Assembly (NCBI GenBank): GCA_025517525.1
Contig: JAOPJZ010000016.1
Coordinates: 1 to 64,000 of the forward strand
Length of the DNA stretch: 64,000 nucleotides
Direction: 5' to 3'
From: Natronosalvus hydrolyticus
GTDB lineage: Archaea > Halobacteriota > Halobacteria > Halobacteriales > Natrialbaceae
Notes under the pieces: generated by a model
What the model saw: the letters and a program-made list of their open reading frames with translations, nothing else
Told to the model about the DNA's origin: nothing
Databases searched by the model: none
Made by a program: the position numbers and the translations under genes
Part shown: in pieces, positions 51,790 to 61,388 of the stretch
Numbering within the stretch: position 1 is the stretch's first letter
Layout: the number at the start of each line of letters is the position of its first letter

Positions 51790-53576
51790 TTGTACGATTC
51801 CTTACTCGCGATCTGAACGATGGTGTCGTCCACGTGGACGTACAGTTCGTCGTCGACACGAACGAACTCGAGGCCGTTTGCCGTCACTGATTCGTTGTGT
51901 TCAGGTATGGAGACGGTTGCCGTCTCCGTGTCGTTCCCGTGAACCTCAAGGATGAACTCCCCGTCGTCGGCGACGATCGTCATGTTCTGGCCGGCGATCT
52001 GTGCGTTGGCGGTCGATGGATCGCTCGCAAAGGCGTGCGTTCGCTCGCTGCCTGTGTCGAGCCACACCTGATAGACGGTGTCGTTCCCGACCGGGGTCCA
52101 GCCCTGGCGTTCGGCTCGCACGGTTTCACGCCAGCCCGGGCCGCCGACGATGATCGTTTGTGAGCCGGAAAAGGCCAACCGCTGGGCGGAGACGGCTTCC
52201 GTCCAGAGCTGTCTGTCCGGGTTCGAGACGATCACGCCGCTCGATTGGACGGCTTCCGGATCGAACGCCTCGAGGTCGACCACGGACGCCATCGGGTTCT
52301 GCACGCCCTCGGCGTACTCGATGGTGTACCCCTCGACGGTCACCGACGCCTCGTTGTCCGTCATCCCGTCGCCGACCACGAACAAGTTGACGGGAATTGC
52401 CGGCCCCGTGATGAGCGCAACGACGACGAGAACGACCACGAACGCCGACCACTGGTGAGACGTTTCCGTGATTGCCGTCGGCAATTTCGCTTTCGGTCGC
52501 TGAACGAGGGCCCGGATACGGGCGGCATCGAGTGCAGTCGCTCGACTTTGCATCGTCTCGAGCGTTCGAGAGAGTGGTCGACCGAACGTCTCGACGGTCG
52601 GCCGAGAGAGGCGGTGTTCGATCCACGCCGGAACGATCGAACGTTGTGACCCGACGACGGCCACGGTTGCTACGAGAGCCAGAGCAGTGACGGCGATAAC
52701 GCCCGGCCCCTGAAAGAGGATGTACTCGTTGGCTCCACCGAACCAGTAAACCGCCCACAACGATTTCGAAAAGCCGTAGACGAGAACTGCAAGCCACAGA
52801 TACAGGGGGTTCGGACGATAGTTCCGGTGGCGAAACACGAAAATCGCCAGCAAGAACCCGAGGAAAAAGCCGAGTGCGTGTCCCTGAATCGCGATGGTCG
52901 CCCACGACGGCGGCGATGGCGGCCGGGGCTGGGCCACGTAGACACCGATCGGTAACTCGAGGGCGGAGTAAATTCGTGAAACGGTTCCCTGGACGCCGAT
53001 GGCAGCGATGACCGTCACGACCGGATAGCGGACGATGGCGAACCCGGCGAACGCGAAGACGACGCCGGAAAAACCGATGACGGGGCCGAGCGCAAACAGG
53101 CTGGTCAGTACTCCGATTCCGATAACGGCTAGCGGAAAGATCACGAACGCTCGGAGAATCGGATTGGTCCACCACCGTGCGAACGATTCGCTGCCACGCT
53201 CGTTCGGGTAGTGCCCCCAGGCGTACTCGGCTATTGGCGCGATAACGAGCGTTCCGATGAGATTCCCGGTCAGATGACTTGCACTGGCGTGGGCAAACGG
53301 AGCTGTCAGCATCCCCAGTGGATAAAAGAACGAGTAGGCGCGAAAGGGTTTGACGACGGGCCTGTTGAAGTTCGTGATCCCGTCCTGGACGAACAGATAG
53401 ATGACCAGAACGAACCCGATAGAGACGAGCGTTCCCCACGGCACGCCGAACAATAACCGAGAGCGCAGGACGTCACCCCAGCGATGGCTCGGTCGAGACA
53501 GTCGTCGGACGGCGACGAGAGAAGCGAGGATCGTCGCGACGACGAGGATGGCAAGCACGTCCCCGAGCCAGTCCAT
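51786..53576 (-). CDS. Rhomboid family intramembrane serine protease with long C-terminal domain
   Basis: 596 residues. Rhomboid core: HLTGN at 101-105, catalytic Ser170 in GFSG, catalytic His233 in QGHALG; six or seven helices within the first 350 residues. Another helix near 400 leads to an extracellular-type C-terminal domain of about 190 residues with many beta strands. Such a C-terminal domain is not part of bacterial rhomboids. Start is set at 53576; the frame begins at 53645 but that part does not look like a rhomboid. Confidence 0.82.
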   Translation of the reverse strand: MDWLGDVLAILVVATILASLVAVRRLSRPSHRWGDVLRSRLLFGVPWGTLVSIGFVLVIYLFVQDGITNFNRPVVKPFRAYSFFYPLGMLTAPFAHASASHLTGNLIGTLVIAPIAEYAWGHYPNERGSESFARWWTNPILRAFVIFPLAVIGIGVLTSLFALGPVIGFSGVVFAFAGFAIVRYPVVTVIAAIGVQGTVSRIYSALELPIGVYVAQPRPPSPPSWATIAIQGHALGFFLGFLLAIFVFRHRNYRPNPLYLWLAVLVYGFSKSLWAVYWFGGANEYILFQGPGVIAVTALALVATVAVVGSQRSIVPAWIEHRLSRPTVETFGRPLSRTLETMQSRATALDAARIRALVQRPKAKLPTAITETSHQWSAFVVVLVVVALITGPAIPVNLFVVGDGMTDNEASVTVEGYTIEYAEGVQNPMASVVDLEAFDPEAVQSSGVIVSNPDRQLWTEAVSAQRLAFSGSQTIIVGGPGWRETVRAERQGWTPVGNDTVYQVWLDTGSERTHAFASDPSTANAQIAGQNMTIVADDGEFILEVHGNDTETATVSIPEHNESVTANGLEFVRVDDELYVHVDDTIVQIASKESYN

Positions 53577-53696
53577 AGTCAACCCTGAGGGGGAAGCTGT
53601 ATAGGGGTTTCCCCTTTTTCCGAACGGAACGCGTCCGCAGAACACTCGAGAGACGGCTTCGAAAGGTACAAGCGAATAACGAACACAGACATGTGT

Positions 53697-53984
53697 ATGG
53701 AACTACGGGTCACCGAGAGTAGCGAGAACGAGCTCTCGATCGAAATTGTTGGTGAGGATCACACGTTCATGAACGTGCTCAAAGGGGCCCTGCTCGAACA
53801 CGAGGACGTCACGGCGGCGACCTACGACATGAATCCCGAGCAGTCCGGCGGCCAGACCGAGCCTATCCTGACGATCAAAACCGACGGAGTCGATCCCCTC
53901 GACGCGCTCGAGGACGCAGCAGGCGACGTTCGCGAAAAGGCAGGCGCGTTCCGCGACGCGTTCGAAGCGGCGAAAGCGGCCTGA
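53697..53984 (+). CDS. rpo11: DNA-directed RNA polymerase subunit Rpo11 (L)
   Basis: 95 residues (ATG at 53691 would add two). [44 protein letters not shown] opens with the alpha-like fold of Rpb11 (segments [13 protein letters not shown] and [10 protein letters not shown]). It pairs with Rpo3 in the polymerase assembly platform. Monocistronic in this window, preceded by a divergent rhomboid gene and followed by a convergent gene. An ATTTTTAA run near 54070 could be its terminator. Confidence 0.93.
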   Translation: MELRVTESSENELSIEIVGEDHTFMNVLKGALLEHEDVTAATYDMNPEQSGGQTEPILTIKTDGVDPLDALEDAAGDVREKAGAFRDAFEAAKAA

Positions 53985-54142
53985 AACGGTCGTTTTGCGT
54001 CCGCACCGGTGATCGGCCGTTAGTTCGATCACCCGAAAACGGACGACGAACGTAGTGGACACGACCAATTTTTAACCGCTCGAGTCACCCAGTTGCTGCA
54101 GTGGTCGATTCAAACGGTCGACGCCGAACACAGAAACCGAAC

Positions 54143-54961
54143 TCAACAGGCCGCGTAGGCGACGTAAATCGCGCCGTCAGGGCCCACGTGGAGGTCGACC
54201 CCCTCGGCCGTATAGCCGGTTTCGACGTTGGCGCCAAACGCCGACTCGAGCAAGGCCGCTGCAATGTCAGCACCGAGTTCTTCGGGGTCATCGTATGAAT
54301 CGATGGTGCCGTCGAACGACTCCAGCGGTGCCCAGGCTGGCTCCGCCTGACAGGCACTCGCGTAATTCGCCGGGTCCGGAGGCGAGCCAGGGTCGCTGTC
54401 GGTGTACTGGGCGATGACGTATCGCTGGTTGTGTTCGGTGGCGAAGGCGGCGAGGCCCTCGTCGTACGCCCGCGACTCGAATCCGTTCGCATCACGGTGG
54501 GCCTCGAGCGCCTCGTGGATAGCCTGTTCGACCGCTTCGTGTTCGATGCCATCGCTCGAGTCGCTCTCCCCGGGTACGTCGACACCGATTCCGGGAAGGA
54601 CCGACGCAGGAATGATACCGGTGGCAAAGAGCGCCAGAATGACGACGACGATACCAACGATGGGGAGGTAGGGTTTCGCAACCTCGAACCAACCGGGGAC
54701 CTCGAGGTCACGCTCGACATCCTCGTAGGAGGGTTCGACTTGCTCGAGCGTCGGATTGAGACAACGCGAACAGGGCGGATTGTTCTTGACGTGTTCGCGG
54801 CCACAGTTCGGACACACCCAGACGTACTGCGTGCCGGTTTCGACGGTCTCCTCCCGTTCGGGATCGACCCGTTCGAACGTCTCGCTGTCACAGGTGTTGC
54901 AGGCCGCTGGCTCCTCGTCGCTCGAGTACACCCGACCACACCACGTGCACCGCCAACTCAC
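54143..54961 (-). CDS. Membrane protein with two zinc ribbons and a CAP-like extracellular domain
   Basis: 272 residues. Zinc ribbon 1 has Cys5, Cys8, Cys21, Cys24; ribbon 2 has Cys50, Cys53, Cys64, Cys67. One helix spans about 93-118. The C-terminal part (about 140-272), with GFESRAYDEGLAAFATEHNQRY and VETGYTAEGVDLHVGPDGAIYVAYAAC-like segments, resembles a CAP/SCP domain by helix and strand order. Ribbons are probably cytoplasmic and the CAP-like domain outside. Followed on the same strand by none of the window's functional partners. Confidence 0.65.
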   Translation of the reverse strand: MSWRCTWCGRVYSSDEEPAACNTCDSETFERVDPEREETVETGTQYVWVCPNCGREHVKNNPPCSRCLNPTLEQVEPSYEDVERDLEVPGWFEVAKPYLPIVGIVVVILALFATGIIPASVLPGIGVDVPGESDSSDGIEHEAVEQAIHEALEAHRDANGFESRAYDEGLAAFATEHNQRYVIAQYTDSDPGSPPDPANYASACQAEPAWAPLESFDGTIDSYDDPEELGADIAAALLESAFGANVETGYTAEGVDLHVGPDGAIYVAYAAC

Positions 54962-55099
54962 TGGTGAAAAGGGTCGACCGCGGAGGATTAAGTGTATCGA
55001 CTGCCGGACTGACTTTGACTATGAAATCGAAACCTGATTCGAAGTTAATAGCTTACTCAGTAGCGGTTGGAAGCCGCTTTCGGAACACGTAGCGATACG

Positions 55100-55912
55100 T
55101 CAGAGTCGAACCGGAATATCCCGCTCGTCGAGATAGGACTTGGTCTCTTCGATGGAGTACTCACCGAAGTGGAAGATCGAGGCGGCGAGGCCGGCGTCTG
55201 CTCCAGCGTCGGTGAACACCTCGTACATATCTTCGGGACCGCCACATCCCGAAGAAGCAATGACGGGCGTGCTCACGGCGTCACAGACGGCTTTCGTGAG
55301 CGGAATATCGTAGCCGTCTTTCGTCCCGTCGGCGTCGATGGAGTTGACGAACAGTTCGCCAGCGCCGCGGGACTCCGCCTCTTTCGCCCATTCGACGACG
55401 TCGATACCGGTCCCTTCGCGGCCGCCTTTTTTCGTACACTCGAACCAGCAGGACTCACCGTCGACGTCGACGAAGTGTTCGCCCTCATCGTCGAACCGGC
55501 GACGTGCGTCGACGCTGATCACGATACACTGGCTGCCAAACGCTCGAGCGCCCTCGTTGATGAGTTCGGGGCGCTCGAGGGCACCCGTGGTGATCGAGAC
55601 TTTGTCTGCCCCGGCACGGAGCGTCTCTTTGATGTCCTCGACGGTGCGAATCCCACCACCGACGGTGAGCGGAATAAACACTTCGTCGGCAACCTGTTCG
55701 ACGACCGAGAGCATGGTTTCTCGCCCGTCAGCAGAAGCCGTGATGTCGAGGAAAACGAACTCGTCGGCACCGGCCTCGTTGTAGGCGTGGGCCATTTCGA
55801 CGGGGTCACCGGTGTACTCGAGGTCCTGAAAATGAACGCCGGTGTAGACGGCCGGATTCCCGTCGTCGTCCAGATCGACGTCGATGCACGGGATTATGCG
55901 CTTGGTGAGCAT
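55100..55912 (-). CDS. hisF: Imidazole glycerol phosphate synthase cyclase subunit
   Basis: 270 residues, TIM barrel. IPCIDVD at the N-terminus carries the catalytic Asp11, and [10 protein letters not shown] the second Asp near 130; phosphate-binding [14 protein letters not shown] (core [22 protein letters not shown] in pieces) and [11 protein letters not shown] are present. HisF acts with HisH to form imidazole glycerol phosphate and AICAR. Other his genes are not adjacent, so the pathway is dispersed. The family normally has 250-260 residues, and the halophilic inserts explain the difference. Confidence 0.95.
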   Translation of the reverse strand: MLTKRIIPCIDVDLDDDGNPAVYTGVHFQDLEYTGDPVEMAHAYNEAGADEFVFLDITASADGRETMLSVVEQVADEVFIPLTVGGGIRTVEDIKETLRAGADKVSITTGALERPELINEGARAFGSQCIVISVDARRRFDDEGEHFVDVDGESCWFECTKKGGREGTGIDVVEWAKEAESRGAGELFVNSIDADGTKDGYDIPLTKAVCDAVSTPVIASSGCGGPEDMYEVFTDAGADAGLAASIFHFGEYSIEETKSYLDERDIPVRL

Positions 55913-56030
55913 CTACTCGAGCGTTGGGCCGAACGGGGTTTGACCGTTTCGACCGTGACAGCGCGCTCGGGACTGCTCGCCGGTCGACCGTATGGGAGTG
56001 TTTAAGGTCTCGAATCTGCAACCACGAGGT

Positions 56031-56189
56031 ATGGCTGACGATACGGCGCACGGACACGACAGCGAGGAACCACAGGGACGAACGACTGCACCGATGAGTG
56101 CGTTTTCAGTTCGCGATGCCGCATTCGGCTTCGTCGTGATGGTAATCGGTGTTGCGCTGGTGTTTGGAATCCCACTCGCCTTTTTCTGA
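56031..56189 (+). CDS. Small single-pass membrane protein
   Basis: 52 residues: an acidic, His-containing N-terminus and one helix at about 29-51 ending in PLAFF. The frame can be extended to 55992 but the ATG at 56031 is preceded by an appropriate gap after the TATA-like TTTAAGG at about 56003. Related small membrane proteins are widespread in haloarchaea; function unknown. Divergent from hisF by 118 bp. Confidence 0.6.
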   Translation: MADDTAHGHDSEEPQGRTTAPMSAFSVRDAAFGFVVMVIGVALVFGIPLAFF

Positions 56190-56413
56190 GTTGGAGCCCA
56201 GCTCTCGGCTTGTTGTACCGGTAGATTGTCGGACGGCATCATCAAACCCAACTGGAAACACTGACGATATCGCCGAGGAGGGCTGTCGCGCAAACGTGGC
56301 GGTTGCTAATGCGATCGGTTCACGAATGGGTTGAGGCCTGCAACGGAGTCCGACGGCTATCGAGTCACTCGAATGAAAAACAGGTACTCGAGTTACACTC
56401 GAACGGTACTGTA

Positions 56414-56626
56414 TCAGAACACGTACTCGTCGTCGTGGCCCATCATTCCGTCGTTCTCGAGTCCCGGTTCCTCATCGTCCATCGGTCCGCTGGTTTTGTA
56501 CGCCTTGATTCCGGTCGAGAGTAGGTCTTCGATCGCTTCCTCCCGGTTGACGAACTCGCCTCGTTCAACCATCTGGGCGATCTGCATCTCGAGATGTTCC
56601 GGTATCGTGATCTCTACTTTCGGCAT
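56414..56626 (-). CDS. Small ribbon-helix-helix protein
   Basis: 70 residues. PKVEITIPEHLEMQIAQMVERGEFVNREEAIEDLLSTG is a CopG-like RHH: one short strand (KVEITIPE) and two helices. The C-terminal 25 residues are acidic with MMGHDDEYVF. Probably dimeric; could bind DNA as a small regulator. No operator was found. It is monocistronic between two small membrane-protein genes. Confidence 0.7.
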   Translation of the reverse strand: MPKVEITIPEHLEMQIAQMVERGEFVNREEAIEDLLSTGIKAYKTSGPMDDEEPGLENDGMMGHDDEYVF

Positions 56627-56866
56627 CTGATTCGGCTTTCGGTGAGGGGGTATTTAACATTGACGGGGACCAGAGTAGGCCTCATTTCCCGCGTCTATAT
56701 TCCACAATTGTTTGTGATCAAGCAACAACCGTATCCACTATCAGCTACACTTTTGAGGGCGCTTCTCGCTGAGTACCGTTCAGAACCGGGCGTGCCGGAA
56801 ATATCTTCTCACAGACTGTACTATCGATACGACGGTCGAAAGGGACAGTTGGTGTCGGGCAAACCG

Positions 56867-57160
56867 CTATCGGTTGCCGACGACGGATTCGATCGTTTCC
56901 TTGATTGAGGCTGCCGGCTGGGTCAACGTCTCGAGTTGGCGTTTCATCCCGCGCTGGTTGAAGTAGCTCGCGAAGGCCAGAATCGTTGGCGGCCAAAGGC
57001 CAACGAACAGCCCCCGTTGTCGGTCGCCGCGGAGGAAAAAGTAGTACCACGAAAGGCCAACGGAGGCCATAGACGCGATTGCAGCTGGACCGAGCGCGTC
57101 GGAACTATCAGTCTTCTCTGGACGTGTCGTCGTCTCTGCAAGCCGCTGTTTACTCGCCAT
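56867..57160 (-). CDS. Small membrane protein, two helices
   Basis: 97 residues. After a polar N-terminus, two hydrophobic stretches at about 25-44 and 51-67, then a helical polar tail. Minus-strand TTTATAAC at about 57192-57200 is a TATA box at leaderless spacing before the ATG at 57160. No recognised family. Neighbouring gaps of about 240 bp show no further gene. Confidence 0.6.
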   Translation of the reverse strand: MASKQRLAETTTRPEKTDSSDALGPAAIASMASVGLSWYYFFLRGDRQRGLFVGLWPPTILAFASYFNQRGMKRQLETLTQPAASIKETIESVVGNR

Positions 57161-57421
57161 GTATCACCGCTGACGGGACAGCCCGTATTGGTTATAAACT
57201 ACGTATCTGTCGGTAGTATCGAGTTGGCTCGAGTGGAAGATTGTTCCACCCAGTTCTCGGGGGTGTTCACGGGGGGTGAATTTGTGGTTACCACCGTCCG
57301 TACGAGCGACCGGCGAAGCATCGTCGTCAGTTCCTCTCGAGCCACTGGACCTCCTTGGAGCTGATCTCAAGAGCGAGCTTCGAGGCGGTACGGTTACGGT
57401 TGTCCCGCAACAACCGAGAGT

Positions 57422-58012
57422 ATGAAAGACGTCACGGACCTCTACACTAAGTTTGGTTCGGACCGGCTCCCACCGGGACAGCGAGAGACATCGAAATTCC
57501 CCGTGCTCTCAAAAGGAGCAACGCCACAGTGGGACCCCGATAGCTGGGAGTTTTCGGTCACCGGTGCCGTCGAAACGCCGCTAACGTTCTCCTGGGAGGA
57601 GTTTCGCGATTTGCCAGCTCAAACGCAGGTACAGGACTTTCACTGTGTCACCGGCTGGAGCAAGTTCGACTGTCCGTTTACTGGTGTCACCTTTCCCATG
57701 ATTGCCGAACTGGCCGGCGTCGACGATGACGCCTGTCACGTCCTCTTTTCCGCTCTGGACGACTACACGACCGACCTCCCGCTCGAGGACTGCATGCGAG
57801 AGGAGGTGCTGTTCGCCTGGGATTTCGACGGCGAACCGCTCGAGCGTGAACACGGCGGCCCCCTTCGAGTCGTCACGCCACACCGGTACGCGTACAAAGG
57901 CGCAAAGTGGGTCAACGGCGTCGAGTTCCTGACCGAACCCGAACTGGGGTACTGGGAACGGCGGGGATACTCGGAAACGGCGAATCCGTGGCGAGAAGAA
58001 CGCTACAGCTAG
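57422..58012 (+). CDS. Sulfite oxidase/YedY-like molybdopterin oxidoreductase
   Basis: 196 residues of the Moco-binding domain. The cofactor Cys75 is in QDFHCVTGWS, with KFPVLSKGATP, FTGVTF and PHRYAYKGAKWVNGVEFL as further signature blocks. No heme domain or dimerisation domain and no Tat signal, so it is probably a cytoplasmic stand-alone enzyme of MsrP/YedY type whose electron partner is not in the window. The Mo/W importer at 1-5 kb fits its cofactor need. Confidence 0.87.
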   Translation: MKDVTDLYTKFGSDRLPPGQRETSKFPVLSKGATPQWDPDSWEFSVTGAVETPLTFSWEEFRDLPAQTQVQDFHCVTGWSKFDCPFTGVTFPMIAELAGVDDDACHVLFSALDDYTTDLPLEDCMREEVLFAWDFDGEPLEREHGGPLRVVTPHRYAYKGAKWVNGVEFLTEPELGYWERRGYSETANPWREERYS

Positions 58013-58125
58013 TGTTTCGTCAACCCCGAATTTTCCGGACCTGCCCCTCGAGCACACGACTGCTCGCAAGCGCCACGTATAGAACCTCGAAACGCTGAAG
58101 GCAACGCCACACTGAATTGCGAGCG

Positions 58126-59481
58126 ATGGAGCGACCGTCGGGACAGGGACGACTGGACGCACGGACACCACCGGGCGAACGACCACGCGGGAACGACCTC
58201 GTCAGTCGCAGTTGCGAACTGGGCGACGTCTCTTTTGGTGAGTCCCTCCGAAATGTCACGGACGCCCGCATACAGTGGGCAACACCCGACGGCCTCGAGA
58301 TCGTTGGCTGGGGCACCGCGGCACAGTACAGCGCGGCCGGCCCCGACCGTTTCGACGCGATTCGATCCCAGGCAACGGCCACGTTCGACCACCTCGAGTA
58401 CGACGGCCCTGATGTGGCCCGACCGCGAGCCTTTGGTGGCTTTTCATTCCACGACGGACACGAACCCGCCGGCCCGTGGAACGGGTTCGGCGCAGCGACG
58501 TTCGTCATCCCCGCAGTGTTACTCACCCGGACCGATGACGGAACGTGGCTGACCGCCGTCGGCGACGGCCGCCAATCGACCGAAGCAAGCCTCAAGTCCT
58601 GGGCAGAGCACCTCTCGAGCGGTCCTGCAATGCGCCCGAGTGGACAGGGCCCGGGCATTCGTGAGACGAAACGAACGACCACACGCGAAGAGTGGATCGA
58701 CGGGGTGGAAACCGCGATCGACCGCATCGAGTCCGGCCAGCTTGAGAAGGTCGTCCTCGCCCAGGCCCTCGAGGTCGACCTCGAGGGGTCAGCAGACGTC
58801 CCGTCTATCGTCGAACGCCTCAGGCGACGGTACCCGAACTGTTACCGGTTTCTCGTGGGCCACGAAGAGAGTGGTACCTTTTTTGGAGCGCCCCCCGAGC
58901 GACTCGTATTGAAGCAAGGTGACGATATCCGGACGGAGGCACTCGCCGGCTCGGTCCCACGGGGTGGATCCCCGGAGACCGACGGCGAACTGGCAGACAG
59001 CATGATCGAGAGCGAGAAAGTCCAACACGAACACAGCGTGGTCGTCGACGCAATTCGAAACCAACTCGAGCCGCTTTCGAGGGAGGTAACCATCGACGAT
59101 CAGCGCGTGCGACGACTGGCAACAATCCAGCACCTCTGGACACCCATCGAAGCCACCCTCGAGAACGGAGGCCACGTCCTCGATATCGTCGAAGCGTTAC
59201 ACCCGACGCCGGCAGTCGGTGGAATACCGCCGGCTATCGCCTGGGAGACGATTCGTTCGATCGAATCGTTCGACCGCGGTTGGTACGCCTCGCCCGTCGG
59301 CTGGTTCGACGGGGCCGGTGATGGTGAGTTCGCCGTGGGCATCCGCTCCGGCGTCGCGACGAACGGCACGGTGACGCTGTTTGCGGGCAACGGTATCGTC
59401 GGCGACAGCAACCCAGCGGACGAGTGGGACGAAGTGTTGCTCAAGTACCGTCCGATTCTCGACGAACTTCGCGAACCATGA
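58126..59481 (+). CDS. menF: Isochorismate synthase
   Basis: 451 residues. Chorismate-utilising fold with ERLVLKQGDDIRTEALAGSVPRGG, ESEKVQHEHSVVVDAI, LHPTPAVGGIPP and ATNGTVTLFAGNGIVGDSNP, the active-site blocks of the family. It converts chorismate to isochorismate. A TTG at 58117 is in frame but the ATG at 58126 is preferred. It overlaps menD by four bases; together they commit to menaquinone. Confidence 0.92.
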   Translation: MERPSGQGRLDARTPPGERPRGNDLVSRSCELGDVSFGESLRNVTDARIQWATPDGLEIVGWGTAAQYSAAGPDRFDAIRSQATATFDHLEYDGPDVARPRAFGGFSFHDGHEPAGPWNGFGAATFVIPAVLLTRTDDGTWLTAVGDGRQSTEASLKSWAEHLSSGPAMRPSGQGPGIRETKRTTTREEWIDGVETAIDRIESGQLEKVVLAQALEVDLEGSADVPSIVERLRRRYPNCYRFLVGHEESGTFFGAPPERLVLKQGDDIRTEALAGSVPRGGSPETDGELADSMIESEKVQHEHSVVVDAIRNQLEPLSREVTIDDQRVRRLATIQHLWTPIEATLENGGHVLDIVEALHPTPAVGGIPPAIAWETIRSIESFDRGWYASPVGWFDGAGDGEFAVGIRSGVATNGTVTLFAGNGIVGDSNPADEWDEVLLKYRPILDELREP

Positions 59482-61277
59482 CGGCACCGAACCGGGCAAC
59501 CCTCTGGGGTGAGACCCTGGTCGAGGAGCTCGCTGCGGGCGGCCTCGAAGCCGTCTGTATCTCGCCGGGCAGTCGCTCGACGCCACTGACAGTTGCTTTC
59601 GCGAAGCACCCGGATATCACGGTGTACTCACACCTCGACGAGCGCTCGGGCGCGTTTTTCGCCCTGGGTCGGGCCCGTCGGACGGGCGAACCGACTGCCC
59701 TCGTCTGTACCTCGGGAACCGCAGCAGCGAACTTCCACCCGGCAGTTATCGAAGCGAACCAGGCCCGTATCCCGTTACTGGTGTTGACTGCGGATCGACC
59801 CCCCGAACTGCGCGATAGCGGCGCAAACCAGACCATCGACCAGGTTTCGCTGTACGGCGACGCCGTTCGCTGGCACGCCGACCTCCCCGTCCCCGAAGCC
59901 GACGAACGAGCCGTTCGCATGCTCCGGACGACCGCGGCTCGAGCGCTCGAACGGACGACGACCCGACCCCCTGGTCCGGTCCATCTGAACTGTCCGTTTC
60001 GAAAGCCACTCGAGCCGACGCCGGTGCCTGATTCGGTTCCAGAGACGTTCGAGACGACACTAGCCGGGCGCGGTCGTGACGGTCCGTTCGTGACGCGGAC
60101 GCCTGACGACGCTCGACTCGAGGCGGGACCGAAGACCGTCCGAGAGGTTGCAGCGGCACTCGAGTCGGCTACGCGACCACTCCTCGTCGCCGGGCCTGCC
60201 GACCCACCGGTGACGTCTGTCGATCCAGATTTCGTTCTCGACCTCGCCGAAGCTGTCGGCGCGCCACTCCTGGCGGACCCGCTGTCCGGGCTCCGCTTTG
60301 GGCCACACCTCGAGCGAGCACGCGAGAGCGACCGAACCGGTGTGTTCGGTGGGTACGACACCTACGCAGAATCGGTTGCTGACCCGGATGTGGTCGTCCG
60401 CTGGGGCGCGTCACCGACCTCGAAATCGCTCCGCAACTGGTTGCGCGACGGAGACTGTCGCCAGTTCCTGCTCGACCCCGCTGGCGAGTGGCGAGAAGCG
60501 ACGTTCACCGCGACTGACCTGATAACGGCCGATCCAGGAGCAATGCTCGAGGGTGTCACCGCGGCGGTTGACCCGAACACGGTAGACCCAGGAGGGATCG
60601 ACTGGCTCGAAGCGTTCGAAACTGCAGAAACCCATCACTGGCAGGTGTGTACTGACTACTGGAACCACGGCGACGACCGTGCAACTGCTGACGGTCTCGA
60701 GGGGGCTCTCCTCGCGACCGTGATCGAGCGGGCTCCTGACCCGGCAACGATATTCGTCTCGAACAGTATGTCAATCAGAGATGCCGACCGATTCGGGCGG
60801 CCACGGTCGGCGGATCTGACCGTGCTCGCGAACCGTGGTGCGAGCGGTATCGACGGCATCCCGAGCACAGCACTGGGTGCTGGAAGTGCGACCGACGATC
60901 CGCTCGTCCTCGTAACGGGCGACCTCGCCCTGTATCACGATTCGAACGGTCTGCTCGCCCTGGAGCGCTGTGGCGTCGACGCGACGATCGTCGTCCTCGA
61001 TAACGACGGCGGCGGTATTTTCCATCTGCTTCCAATCGAATCGTTCGACCCGCCGTTTACTGACCAGTTCAAAACTCCACACGGCCTCGAGTTCGATGCG
61101 CTGGGGGACCTCTACAGCTTCGACGTGAGCCACGTCACTCCGGATGCGTTTCCGGCGGCCTATGAGGCCAGCCTCGAGACGCCGGGTACGCAGTTACTTT
61201 CGGTGTCGTTCGACGCCGAATACAGTCACCGCCAGCGGGAAGCGCTCGAGGAAGCGGTTCTCGAGAGACTCGAGTAA
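59478..61277 (+). CDS. menD: SEPHCHC synthase MenD
   Basis: 599 residues, ThDP-dependent. The N-terminal block AVCISPGSRSTPLTVAF, then SAFFALGRARRTG-like (core FFALGRARRTGEP), TSGTAAANFHPAV, and the C-terminal ThDP/Mg motif GDLALYHDSNGLLAL with DNDGGGIFHLLP are present. It condenses isochorismate with 2-oxoglutarate, the second committed menaquinone step. The start ATG overlaps the menF stop. menB and other men genes do not follow; the next gene is convergent. Confidence 0.93.
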   Translation: MTAPNRATLWGETLVEELAAGGLEAVCISPGSRSTPLTVAFAKHPDITVYSHLDERSGAFFALGRARRTGEPTALVCTSGTAAANFHPAVIEANQARIPLLVLTADRPPELRDSGANQTIDQVSLYGDAVRWHADLPVPEADERAVRMLRTTAARALERTTTRPPGPVHLNCPFRKPLEPTPVPDSVPETFETTLAGRGRDGPFVTRTPDDARLEAGPKTVREVAAALESATRPLLVAGPADPPVTSVDPDFVLDLAEAVGAPLLADPLSGLRFGPHLERARESDRTGVFGGYDTYAESVADPDVVVRWGASPTSKSLRNWLRDGDCRQFLLDPAGEWREATFTATDLITADPGAMLEGVTAAVDPNTVDPGGIDWLEAFETAETHHWQVCTDYWNHGDDRATADGLEGALLATVIERAPDPATIFVSNSMSIRDADRFGRPRSADLTVLANRGASGIDGIPSTALGAGSATDDPLVLVTGDLALYHDSNGLLALERCGVDATIVVLDNDGGGIFHLLPIESFDPPFTDQFKTPHGLEFDALGDLYSFDVSHVTPDAFPAAYEASLETPGTQLLSVSFDAEYSHRQREALEEAVLERLE

Positions 61278-61329
61278 CACATCGAAAGCCGTAGTGCAAA
61301 AAGTAACACTTCCCCCAAGCGTCAACCGA

Positions 61330-61366
61330 TGAGTGAAATTCGGACAACTGCTATCGGTTTCACTCA
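61330..61366. terminator. Inverted repeats between convergent menD and dnaJ-like genes
   Basis: TGAGTGAAA (61330-61338) and TTTCACTCA (61358-61366) pair perfectly over nine bases; ACCGAT and ATCGGT (61325-61330, 61353-61358) overlap them. Placed between two stop codons, this looks like a bidirectional terminator, although it lacks a T-run. Confidence 0.4.
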
Positions 61367-61388
61367 CCAGTACAGGTTTGGGAAGCCA

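Noticed and set aside
54085..54939. A 284-residue Ser/Arg-rich minus-strand frame
   Set aside because: Shadow of the zinc-ribbon/CAP-like gene in another frame of the same strand.
57161..57421. Possible small genes in the gap before the sulfite-oxidase-like gene
   Set aside because: Frames on both strands are short, lack a start signal and show no motif.
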